Positions 39,601-51,600 of a stretch of DNA of 55,000 bases are shown in pieces (the stretch's first letter is position 1; every line of letters starts with the position of its first letter). Below the pieces are notes generated by a model. It searched no databases. It was not told where the DNA came from and saw nothing but the letters and a program-made list of their open reading frames with translations. The position numbers and the translations under genes are program-made. This DNA is from Symbiodinium natans (Eukaryota > Sar > Dinophyceae > Suessiales > Symbiodiniaceae). The DNA lies in assembly GCA_905221605.1 (NCBI GenBank), contig CAJNDS010000051.1:101922-156921 (forward strand). The letters run 5' to 3'.

Positions 39601-42600
39601 GGGTCAGTCCTCATTTCTGGCGGAACCGGTAGCCCGCAGCTTTTCCAAATCGTCTATGCTACATCCCGAACCTCGACGCTATAAGCAACCCTACACCCTA
39701 AACCCTAAACCCTACACCCTAATCCCTAAACCCTACACCCTAAGCCCTAAACCCTAGCCCCTAACCTCACCCGTGAACCTGCAAAGTATACACACCCTTC
39801 GAAGGATTATATTCGGGCACCTCATTCCCTTCTATCATTGCGCGTGCTTCGGGGATCTAGGCAGCCTAGCTGAAACCTAGAAGTGTATGCCCGAAGGCCT
39901 GACCGGGGGTTTAGGGTCTAGGGCTTGCTGGCATTGATGCGGAATGAATTTCATAACTCCACTGATGGTCCCTAACCCCTTCAGAACCCAGTGTAGCCAA
40001 GGCCTCCGAACCCATCCCAGTTTAGCGGGTGTTCGGGGTTTAGGGGTTTGGGTTGAGTTAGTCCTAGGGTTTAACCTGCCCTAAACCCTAACCCTAAACT
40101 TCCCTAAACCCTATACCCTAAACCCGAAACCCCTTTAGGTTTAGGCTTTGGGGGATTTCACGAGGCTCTACACGGCAACACAGCTGGAGTCCCTCATTGG
40201 ACTCTTGGCTCCCTTTTCAGAGGGTTGGGACGCAAGGTTCGGGGTCGGAGGAGGTTTAGGGCTTTGGGCTATAGGGCTATAGGGCTATAGGGCTATAGGG
40301 CTAAGGGCTAAGGGCTTAGGGCTTAGGGCTTAGGGTTTAGGGTTTAGGGTTAGGGTTTATAGGGTTTAGGGTTTACCCTAAACCCTAAACCCCCCAAATG
40401 TGTGTTCTTTGGCGTGTAGGGTCTGCGGGACTAGCCCACTCGACCCCACCTCAACTAAACAAGGGGCCCTAAACCCCTAGGCCTTTTGATGAGGACCTCT
40501 AGAAATCCCCCCCACCTTTACCCTTAGGGTTGCTGAGCTTCTTTTTTTTCGGGGGGGGGGGGGGGGGGGGACTCATAGGAGGAGAATGTTTAACGGGTTT
40601 AGGGTTTAGGGTTTAGACCAGGTTCTTCATGCGCAAGTTGACCTCCGAGTGTTCTGCCTCATTAGGCTATAGAGAATCTCGATGTCTCATTCGGGTTTAG
40701 ACAGAATCTTGCTGCACCAGAACCCATCCTGGTTGGGATGTTCCCCCTGATACGAACAGTCCATAATCGGGATTATCATCGGGGGCACTATAATCCCTAT
40801 TAAGGACTGTTAGTAGAAGGGGGAGCATCCCAAGAGCCTTGTTTTAGCACCTAGACCTTCGAACACAAACCCTTGACACCCTGAACCCTGCCTGTGCGAA
40901 GGAGTCCCTGAGCCCTGTTAGGGTTTAGGAGTTCAGGGTTCCCTAAACCCTGAGCCCTAGACCCTAAGCCCTAAGCCCCAAGCCCCAAGCCCCAAGCCCT
41001 AAGCCCGAAAAAAAGGAGCCCTAAAAGGAGGAGAAAGAAAAGCCTTATAAGCTTCGGGATCTTTGGGCCTCCATGGGGTTTGAGGTCGGGCGGACATCTT
41101 GTTCTGCTCTCCGGGGTTGAGGGTTAAGTAAACCCTAAACTCAGGAAACCCTAAACCCAACCGTAAATACACCCCAAAACCCTCCTAACCTACCCTTGAA
41201 GTCCTGAGCCGAGGAGTTGGAGGTGGGAAGCCGGCCATCAACTCGCTCACGGGCCTCTTTCTAGCCATGAACTTCCTCTGCGCCACGCAGGACTTAGGGG
41301 CTTAGGGTTTAGGGTTTAGGGTTTAGGGTGGTTTGCCAGGGGTCTATAGGCCTAAATCCGCAGCCCAGTGTAATTACAAGACCTTCTAGCCCTACACCCC
41401 AAACCCTAAACCCCAAATCCTAAACCCTAAACCCCAAACCCCAAACCTTAAAGCCTAAACGACCCAGACTGCGTCCTTCTTCCCGGTTATTGGGGGGGCG
41501 TTCGGTTCCCTGCCCTCTCTGATCGTCCCGCCAACCTCTGAACCCTCAAACGCTGGACTCCAGCCATCGGGAAGTGTCCATATCGCAGCCGTTTGGGCGG
41601 CAGCAAAATCGGCGGGGGCCATGTGTCCCGATGAGGCCATACAATCGAAATGGTGGCCACTGCAGGAGGCGAATCCCCGCCACAGTCGATCTCAATGGAC
41701 GCTGGGGACCCTAAACCCTAAACCCTAAACCCTAAACCCTAAACCCTAAACCCTAAACCCTAAACCCACACGCCAAGACTACGCCATTGTCCGCGGGAAC
41801 GGCATCCAAGCACCACCTTGACCCAAACCCGAGCATTTTGTCGCTGACCCAAGAATCGTGTACGTGAATTATGAAACTAAAGCCTAGTTTCGAGGGACTG
41901 TAGGTGGTCCAGGGCAATTACGAGGTTTTGGCGGCAAGTCCTTAACGCGAAAGCCTAAACCCGAAACAATTTCCCTAGACCCTAAACCCGAAAGCCCTAA
42001 ACTCTGGGCACGACCGCGGGGTACGACCTTTCACGAAGCTGGTCTCGAGACCGCAGACTTCCGTCGAGACAAAGCAGCTGCCTTTACCTTCTCTCTCTCC
42101 ACGCTTTCCTTCTTTTGGGGGGTTTAGGGTTTAGGGGTGGGTTTAGGGTTTAGGGTTTAGGGTTTAGGGTTTAGGGTTTAGAGTTCAGGGTTTCGGGTTT
42201 AGGGTTTGGCGTTTAGGGTTTAGAGTTTAGAGTTTAGGGTTTAGGGTTTATGGTTTAGGGTTTAGGGTTTGGGGCCAGGGCTTGGGATTTAGGGCTTGAG
42301 GGCTTTAGGTGAGTTGTTTTGAGGTGTCCAGGTTTCTTTGTGGAGGGGCATCTTTTTGCCCGCAGGGGAGCTAGCCGCTCAAGTTCATCGCACACAAAGT
42401 CGCCCGGTTCGAGGCCTAAACCCTAAACCCGAAACCCTAAACCCTAAATCCTAAACCCCTAACCCTAAACCCTGAACCCTAAACCCTGGTACACTTCTGA
42501 CACTTCACCCCCAAAGGCTGGGCATGTCAGGTTTGTGAGGTTCAGTGTGTTGGGCTGCAGGACATTTAGGGTTTAGGGTTTAGGATTTAGGGTTTAGGGT

Positions 42601-45600
42601 GTTCCACCTCCGACCCCAAGTATCAGGACATCGCTGTGGATGGCTGGGCACTGACAATGCTTCGAAAGGAGGGGTTTGGGTGTCGGGGTTTCGGGATTTA
42701 GGGAATTAGGGTTTAGGGGTCTCGGGCAAGCTTTGGGGATCTTAGGGGTAAAGAATTGTCTTTTTGTTGCTTCCAAGCGTAGTTACATGGGCCCTTAATT
42801 TGGTCCCTTGCCTCCTTTGAAGGGTTGTGATGTCTGGGCCCTGAGGTTGTAAAGGGGCAGATACGGGGTATATGAGGGGTCCCCTTTGAACGGCCCATAT
42901 CAAGGGACCATGTTTCTACCGCCCATCGCCAAGGGACCGTGAAACTACCCTAAGATTTTGGTTGCCTAAACCCTAAACCCTAAACCCTAACCCCTAAACC
43001 CTAAACCCTAAACCCTAAACCCTAAACCCTAAACCCTAACCCCTAAACCCTAAACCCTAAACCCTAAACCTAAACCCTAAACCCTAAACCCTAAACCTAA
43101 ACCCTAAACCTTCTTCACACGTTGAGAGGAGTTGATGGGCTGGCAGTAGCGGGGTGTGCTTTGGCTCGGGTCTCGTTACTGGCGACCCTGTGCTTCCAGA
43201 AATCCCAAATCTCTCACCCTAAACCCTAAACCCTAAACCCTAAACCACGCCCTCGAACCCCTACAACAGGAGCTCGGGTTTCATCTGGGAGACCCACCCA
43301 AGTACGAGGATTCCCAGGTAGTAAGGACCCCTCGAAGGTACTTAAACCTAAACCCTAAACCCTGAACCCTAAACCCTAAACCCTAATTGGAGCTTTGTGT
43401 TCATCTATTTGCTCGGGGTTAGGGATGTTTGGTTTTTACGAGGCGGCATGCCAAAGCTGAGGGTTCCTCCCCCCCCCTCCCCCCGCTCCCCCCCAACCCC
43501 CCAGTGTAGGATTTAGGGTTTCGGGTTTAGGGTTTAGCGTGAGACCCAGCACCCTAAAGCTTACTTGCATGATAGAGCTAGCCAGAGTCCTGGGCGTCCT
43601 CAATTTCTATAAATGCACTAACCCTAAACCCTAAACCCTCGTAAAATTTAGACCCTAAACCCCAAACTCTAAACCCGGTGAACAATCGTCCCAACATTTT
43701 GGGCAGGAGAATGCCAACTACCAGGCAACCTGCAATGCGGCGGGGCAGACCTTCGGATACGCCTTGGGATTTACAGGTGGGGAGGGGCGGGGCTGGGGGA
43801 AGGGGGTGGGGGAGGGTCGGGAACAGCCTAAACCCTAAACCCAAAACCCTAAACCCCTAAAATCTAAATCCCTAAACCCCTAAACCCTAAACCCTAAACC
43901 CCTAAACCCCTAAAACCCTAAACCCTAAACCCCTACACCCCTAAACCCTAAACTAACCCTAACCCCTAAACCCTAAACCCTTAACCCCACAGGGCTGTAG
44001 AGATTTCAGTCAGCTTTTCTGCCTCCCCCAAGGCCCCTGAGATGCGCAAGCCCGGGAGGGGAAAGGGTTTGGGGTTTAGGGTTTAGGGTTTAGGGCTTTG
44101 GGTTTAGGGTTTAGGGCAGGGACCCGGAGACGGGACTTGCATGGTTCAGGGACTCGGGTTTCGGGTTTCGGGTTTCGGGTTTAACCGTTCGTCCTGCTAC
44201 GCTGTAGAACCCTCCCCTCATTCACCTTATATGGTGTACTCTGAAATAAACCCTAGCGCCTAGACCCTAAACACAGAAACCCCAAAACCAAGAACTAGGC
44301 AGGCCCTTGGGACATTCTATATTTTCTCTTATTGGGGTAGGGTTTAGGGTTTGGGGTTTAGGGTTTCGGGTTGAGGGTTTAGGGGTTTAGGGTTTGGGGC
44401 TAGAGTGTTTAGGGTTTAGGGTTAGAGGGTTTAGGGTTTCGGGTTTAGGGTTTAGGGTTTAGGGTTTAGGGTTAGAGGGCTTAGGGGGCCATCCTCGAGA
44501 ACAGCCGCAACCTGAGTTGCCCTGCACAGGCTTCACAGTGCTGGATCACTTCAAGCTCCTCTCGCTGTCCAGCTTCCTGCGCCTCAGCCTGCAGGGGAAG
44601 ACCCTAAACCCTAAACCCTAAACCCTAAACCCTGAACCCTGAACCCTGAACCCTAAACCCTAAACCCTCAAATAGGGACCTCCCCCCACCCACCCAACCC
44701 CCAGTCAAGGCAGCTGTGAAGGGGGGGGCCAAGGGCTCGAGGGCCTGAGGGGTCATAGGGTTTAGGGTTTAGGGTTTAGGGTTTAGGGGAAGTTTAGGGT
44801 TTAGGGTTTAGGGTTTAGGGTTTAGGGTGTTTTGCCGAAATTTGTTCCGCATATCCTTTAGGGTTTAGGGTTTAGGGTTTAGGGTTTAGCTCAGAGCTTT
44901 ATAGAGCTTCAGTATGTTTTGGGCAGGGTTTTACTTTAAGCTATGGGCTTCATGTGCTTTCGGGCTTCATGGGCCCAACCGGACATAATTAGATCTATTA
45001 GGTCATGAGGCTTTATGGCTGTATGGGGTTACATAAACTCTGAGCTCTATAAGCCGCATGGGCTTTAAAGCTGTGCGGGAGCGTGTGGCCACCCTGCGAG
45101 CTGATCCTCTAGTTGAGGAAATTGAATCACTCATGGGGCAAGAGCTGATCGAAGAACAAAAGGCGATGCCAATGGCAGCATCTGGGCGCACAACTGACAT
45201 GCTCATGGCAACGGTTGATTAGGTTCTATCCAAGTCACAATGCAAGCGAGAGGGTTTAGGGTTTACGGTTTAGGGTTTAGGGTTTAGGGTTTAGTAAACA
45301 TCTTAAACACCCATAAGGAACTCAAGAAGTCCTGAGAACCTTGTAAGCCCCAACAACCCCTAGCCCCGTGACAACACTAAAGGCCTAAACCCGAAACCCT
45401 GATTAAAGAATCAGGGGACTTAGTAAGTAGGGCTATAAGTGAGGTAGCTATACCTAACCCAAACCCCAAACCCCAAACCCTAAACCCTAGACCCTGAAGC
45501 TAAACCCTTAACCCTCAAGCAACCCGAGGTTTGGCAATGGCCTGTTCTTCCTGGCCGTGACCTTGCTGGTGGCCCTTGGAAAGACCGAGCCTTCATCGAT

Positions 45601-48600
45601 ACAGCTTCCAGGGGTCTACTTAAAGGATCGGGGGACTTAGGATTTAGGGTTTGGGGTTTGGGGTTTAGGGTTTAGGGTAAAGGGTCATGGGTGAAGGGTA
45701 AAGGATCAGGGGGCTACGTACGTGGGGTTCTAAGAAAGGTAGCTATACTTATCGTTACCTATCAAGTTCAGGTAATTGTAACCCTAATTACTGATACAGG
45801 GTGTCGGAGTCTACTAAAAGGATCAGGGGGCTTTCGTGGGGTTATAAGAAAAGGAACTATACTTATCATTTCTTATAAGCCCATTTAAGGTACTTATAAC
45901 CCTACTAAGTGCCCCGATCCTCCAGGTAGGATCCAGCCCAGACGATGGCGAGCTTCAGAAGACTGAGAGAGTTCAACCCACAGCTTCGAGAAAGCGCAAC
46001 CCGAAGCCTTGGACCGGGAGTAGGCCCTGGTTTAGGGTATTTAGGGTTTAGGGTTCAGGGTTCAGGGTTTGGGGATTTGCATGCTTCATAGATGCTAGGT
46101 AGGACCTCGGTATTTTCGTTGTTGTTACTTCTTGGGGGTTACAAAACCCCGGAAACCTTAAACTTTCATGCCGCTTGCTTCCCAGCAATTGAATCCGGTC
46201 GCTAAGGAGAAGCCATTGCCGCCTGAGGATAGCTACTTGCGGCCTTGTCGGGGTTTAGGGTTTAGGGTTGAGGGCTTAGGGCTTAGGGCTTAGAGTTTAG
46301 GATTAAGGTTTAGGGCTGGGGGGGGGGGGGTGTTCCCTTTGGTTTTTAAAGGGCTTTGGGGGTTGGAGGTTGAGGCTTACAGTCTTTCCGGTTGATGATT
46401 TGGCTGAGAGACCCGCAGACAAATCCCCAGACTGTACAGCCCACTTCTCAAGCTCTAAACGCTGAACCCTAGACCCTAAGCGCTGGAGCACCTGGAAACC
46501 CTCAAAAGCCTTCAAAAACCCTCAAACCCTAAACCCTACACCCTACTAAACCCCAAACCCTAAACCCGGAACTCTAAACCCTAAACCCTAAACCCTCAAG
46601 CCCTAAACCCTCAAACCCTAAACCCCTCAAACCCTAAACCCTAAACCCTACCAAACCCCAAACCCTAAACCCCAAACCCTAAACCCTAAACCCTCAAACC
46701 CTAAACCCCTCAAACCCTAAACCCTACTAAACCCCAAACCCTAAACCCCAAACCCTAAACCCTAAACCCCAAACCCCAAACCCTAAACCCCAAACCCTAA
46801 ACCCCAAACCCTAAACCCTAAACCCTACACCCTAAACCGCGAGGAGGAGCCCGAGGGTATCCTAGAGTCCTACACGCAGCTGCCTGGCAGCAGGGCAGCT
46901 GCGTGCCGGCGGGGTCGCTGTGGAGGTTCATGGTATCTTAAGAACCCAACTACGGGTTTAGGGTTTAGGGTTTTGGGGTACCCAATAAAATAACCCAAAA
47001 GAGTGCCCTTTTTTATTCCAAAGTTACTCCTGGGTCTAGCCCATTCTGACTGCACTTATGACCCAAGTATTATAGCCATATTAGGGCACTTAGAAGGCTT
47101 ATGTACTTATAACTGTACTTAGAACTGTACTTCTGTACTTCTAACTGTACTTAAAACTGTACTTATAACCCTTTCAGGGCACTTAAAGGGCTTACTTACA
47201 AGTGGGTGAGAAGTACAGTACCATGAACCTCCAAGCGGGCGTGGAATTTTCAAGAGCTCGATACCCTGAAGCCCTGAAGCAGCTGAAGCAGGGTTTGTGG
47301 GTTTAGGATTTAAGATTTAGGGGTTTAGGGTTCAGGGTTAGACTTTAAGAGCCCGATACCTTGAAGCCCTACACAAAGATTCCAATACCCCTTAGTTAAG
47401 GAATATACACTAATTTACATAACGACCCTCAATATTTCTTAGTTGAGGGGTAGTAGGCTCTTTGGGTGAAGCACCGAAGTCCCAAGACTATGTGTATGCA
47501 CATAAAAAATATTCGTGAAAAGGGAACATTCTCAAAATTATTGTCTCGTTTTTGGTACCCTAAATATCAGGGGGCCGCCTTATATCAGTCACCCCTAAGG
47601 CGATTGCCATTTGGAGAAGTGCCCATATGTGCATAATTTAACCTTTTTAAAGATGTATAAAGACCCACACTCTTGAAGGCCGAATATCCCCCAAGGCCTC
47701 ATAGTTTTCCAATGTGAATTCGTCAAACTCTCAAGTTTTAGCAGCAATCCCTCATTTGCTGGTGGTTGCAGGATGAAGTCACTTAGTTTTAGTTGTTGTC
47801 TGCTTTGTTTTGATGCAAGGACTTCTGAAACGCAGAATAATCGAGCCGCGACAAGAACCCCAAATTGGACCCTATGTTACTGCTCTGGGCGAGCGCGTAT
47901 ATATATATATATATGTATGTGTAGTTCCATAGATAATGTCTTCATACAACTCAATATGTAAATGTATTGTATATATATATATATATTACTATTGATACTT
48001 TAGGGTGTGCTTCCGGGGATACTAGCACTAGGCACTCTACTTCACGTACACATCCAGGATGCTTCGTATGGTTGAGCTGAAGCATGTGCGCAATCTCTTC
48101 GTGGTCCTGGTGACCTGGAAGGCCAATACTTGGCGGCATTTTGGTTTGGGGTGGAGGTCTCAGGGTTTAGGATTGGGATGTTCCCCCTTATACTAACAGT
48201 CCTTATTGTGGATTAAAATAGTACTATAATCCATGAAGGACTGCTAGTATAAGGGGGAACATCCCAAGGTTTAGGATTCGTAGAGGCTAGGGTTCAGAGA
48301 AGGATCGGGATGTCAGGCTCATAGGGCTTTTGGTGTGCGGGGGTTTTGGGGGATTTGACATAAAGTCTGCCAGAGAGGCCAGTGCACAAATGAACTCAAA
48401 GAATTCAGACTGTTGGTACGATTACACACCCTCCATCATCTACTAATTGCTTCAGAACCCAGAAACATACAGTCATCTGCCTTTGGTGTGAAGACACTGA
48501 TGCTACGGTGGAGATCACCCGCTTTCCTAGCCACGCTGCGCTGACCCGAGGGCTTTAGAAGCCGCTGGGCAAGAGGGCTTAGGATTTAGGGTTTAGGGTT

Positions 48601-51600
48601 TAGGGTTTAAGGGGCCCTTAAGGGTACCCCTTAAGGGTACCATATATATATATGTATATATATATATATACCCCTTATACCTTCAACAAATGAAGGGCCC
48701 ATACATCAGAACCCTGTAAGGGAGGAGAACCCTTGAAGCCCTAGACCCTATGCCAAACACCCCCTCAAAATAAACAACCGCAACTCCAAGCCCTAAATCA
48801 GCAAAGTTCGAAATGCCGAACCCCAAACTAGACAACCCTAAACCCCAAACCCTAAACCCTAAACCCCAATCCCGAGGCCTCAATCTAAAATCTAAACCCC
48901 AAACCCTAAACCCCAAACCCTAAATCCCTAAGCCCTAAACCTCCGAACCGGCCAACACCTTTTGAAGGCGCCTTTCGCAGTCTGCGAGTGCCTCGGTAGC
49001 CCGGTAGTACCCTTTCCCCCCTTTTTTTGGTTCAAGGTTCCCTTATAAAATAACCTAAACCCTAAACCCTAAACCCTAAACCCTAAACCCTAAACCCTAA
49101 ACCCTAAACCCTAAACCCTGAACCCCAAAAAAGGGTGCCCTTATTGTAATATGGTCACTGGGCTACCAAGGAGCGTGGCGCCGCTGAAGTTTCAGGAGTT
49201 CCTTGGAGGCTCTAGGTGTTTAGGGTTTAGGGTTTGGGGTTTGGGGTTTGGGTTTGGGAAGTTTTGGAAAGTTTGGAAGTTCAGGTAGCTACTTTCTGAG
49301 TTCAAGTAGGGAGCCCGGGCATTGGGGATTACACAGGGACCTCCATAAGTTTAGAAGCCGTTGGGCACCCTTAGCCCTAAACCCTGAAAACTGAAAACCC
49401 TAAAGCCGAAGCCCCAAGCGAGGGTTTAGGGTTTAGGGTTCAGGGTTTAGGGTTTAGGACTATGTAGGGCTACCTAACCCCCTAGATACCAAGACTCAGC
49501 GTGTAGGGATCTAGGGGTCTAAGCTCGCGACAATCTCAGGTATGGCATTCCAAAGGAGCACATCGCGTATGCCCTTCGGCCGGCTGTTTTCTTTTTTTTG
49601 AACTGGGTTGTAAGAGCCCTAAGCCCTGAGCCCCAAGCCCTAAACCCTAAACCTTAAACCGTAAACCCTAAACCCTCCCAGCGGTTCACCTGTAGGGAAG
49701 GCCGGTGTCGGTATTTACAGGGTTTTTGTTGATCAGGTGTCGGGGCACGCAAGGTTTTGGAGGTTTTTTTTTGTTCAAGCCGGAGTCTTGAGCCTTCATG
49801 CTGTATCCCAGACCCTAAACCCTAAACCCTGAAGCCAAAAGCCAAAAGAACTCACGAAAGCTTTGTAACACCCTTTCAAAACTGAAGTCCAGTGCTTTTA
49901 TGCAAAGGACTTGTAGTCATGACTCTGGTTGACATGGATTTTCTCCTGTGCATTTTGCACAGCTTGACACACGTCGTGCTTCTGCGACTGGCTGGCTGCA
50001 ATGGGAACACATTCCCTGCCTTAGCGGCTTTCTGGCAAGTTCCGCTGTACGAGCTGGAGTCATTCCACTTTGCGCTGTCCATGTTCAGTGGTGGAGACGA
50101 AGTGCTGCAGTTGGTACAGAGGCTCATTCTTGCCTGATTGCGGATACTTATGTTTCCAAGCACTACGTGATCACCTTCCTCGGTATTCCAGCGCGTGTCC
50201 TAAATGGGAATTTTAGGGATCATTGGGTATTGGGGTAAAGCACCAGCAACCCTAAATCTCAAATTCCAAGCCTACAAGACCTCTATGAGCCCTCAAAGCA
50301 AGTTGGCACCGCTAAGGTTTACGGGGTGGGGGGGGGGGTGGGGGTGGGGTTTACGGTTTAGGGTTTAGGGTTTAGGGTTCAGGGTTGTGCACTGAAACGG
50401 CTGGGCTGAGGAGTGTAACCATCAAGCGACAGGGCATAGGATCTGAACGGTGCATGGCTCAGGGAGCTGCATGGCACAGGAGCATCGGAAGGTGACGGCC
50501 CCACGCCCCTCGCACCCCTAAAAAGCCCAAAAAACACCAAACGCCGAAGCAAGAGAGAACAAATCCAAAAAAAAAATGCCCTAAACATCCTGAACCCTAA
50601 CCCTCAGGTCACCTCCCTGCTGATGCCCCTCTACATCCTGCTTCCTCTTGTGGCCTCAGGGTGGACTGGGGGGCACCCTGGCAGTCAAGGGTTTAGAGGG
50701 TTTGTAGGCTTTGTAGGGTTTAGGGTTTAGGGTCTAGGGTCTCGGGTTTAGGGTTTAGGGTTTAGGGTTCGGGCACTTGAGGTTTGTAGAGGAGGCGACG
50801 TTCACTGTCGAGGCGTTGGCGGAGATTGAGGAAGTTCCGAGGAAGGCTGCTATCCGCGGTTTGACGAGGTTGAGGCTCCCGCCGTGCGAGGCTTGGTGTT
50901 GTACAGGCTCGGCCCAACCACGTCTGGACTCCAAATTCAATGCCAGACTCCGAAAACCTGATCTCCGTGCCCACCATTCCCTGAGAAGCCTGCAAAGACT
51001 CCAATACCCCGAGCAAGATGCCTTAAAAAAAACAAAAAAGCATCCTCAAATGGTGCTTGGGGAACCTTGCGAGGATTGGCGTCTGTGGGCCTTTAACCCC
51101 GAACAATAGACCCTGAACCCAGCGTGCACAATCTTACTTACTAGTTCTTGTTACTTTGTCATAGAGGGGCAACATTTAAAATTTTAAAGGGTGCTTAAAC
51201 CCAATAAGGAAATGACATTTTGGTTTTTAATACTATCCCAAACCATGAACTAGTTCTTATGTTATAGGGGTTTTGAAGTGACCTTGCAGCACCCTTCAAG
51301 GAGCTCTAGGAAGTCTTCCCTACGAGGAACCTGCAAGACGCACCCATACACCACGTTAGTCCCTAAACCCCACACCCTAAACCCTAAACCCTAACCCCTG
51401 AACCCCAAGCCCTAAACCCTAAGCCCTAAACCCTAAACCCTAGAGCCTAAACCTTAAACCCTAAACCCTAAACACTAAACCCTAAACCCTAAACCCCAAA
51501 CCCCAAACCCCAAACCCCAAACCCCACTTCCACGAACCCCCCCCCCCCTACAGCTGCAAGCGAGTTCCTTTTTGACAGCCAAGGTCGAACCCGCTGAAGC

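Noticed and set aside
41455-41640. 61-codon minus-strand frame starting with Met
   Set aside because: It mirrors an equally open plus-strand segment; neither has independent support, so I did not call the minus one.
47951-48139. 62-codon minus-strand frame
   Set aside because: It is antisense to the transporter exon 48058-48121, which is fixed by frame and motif.
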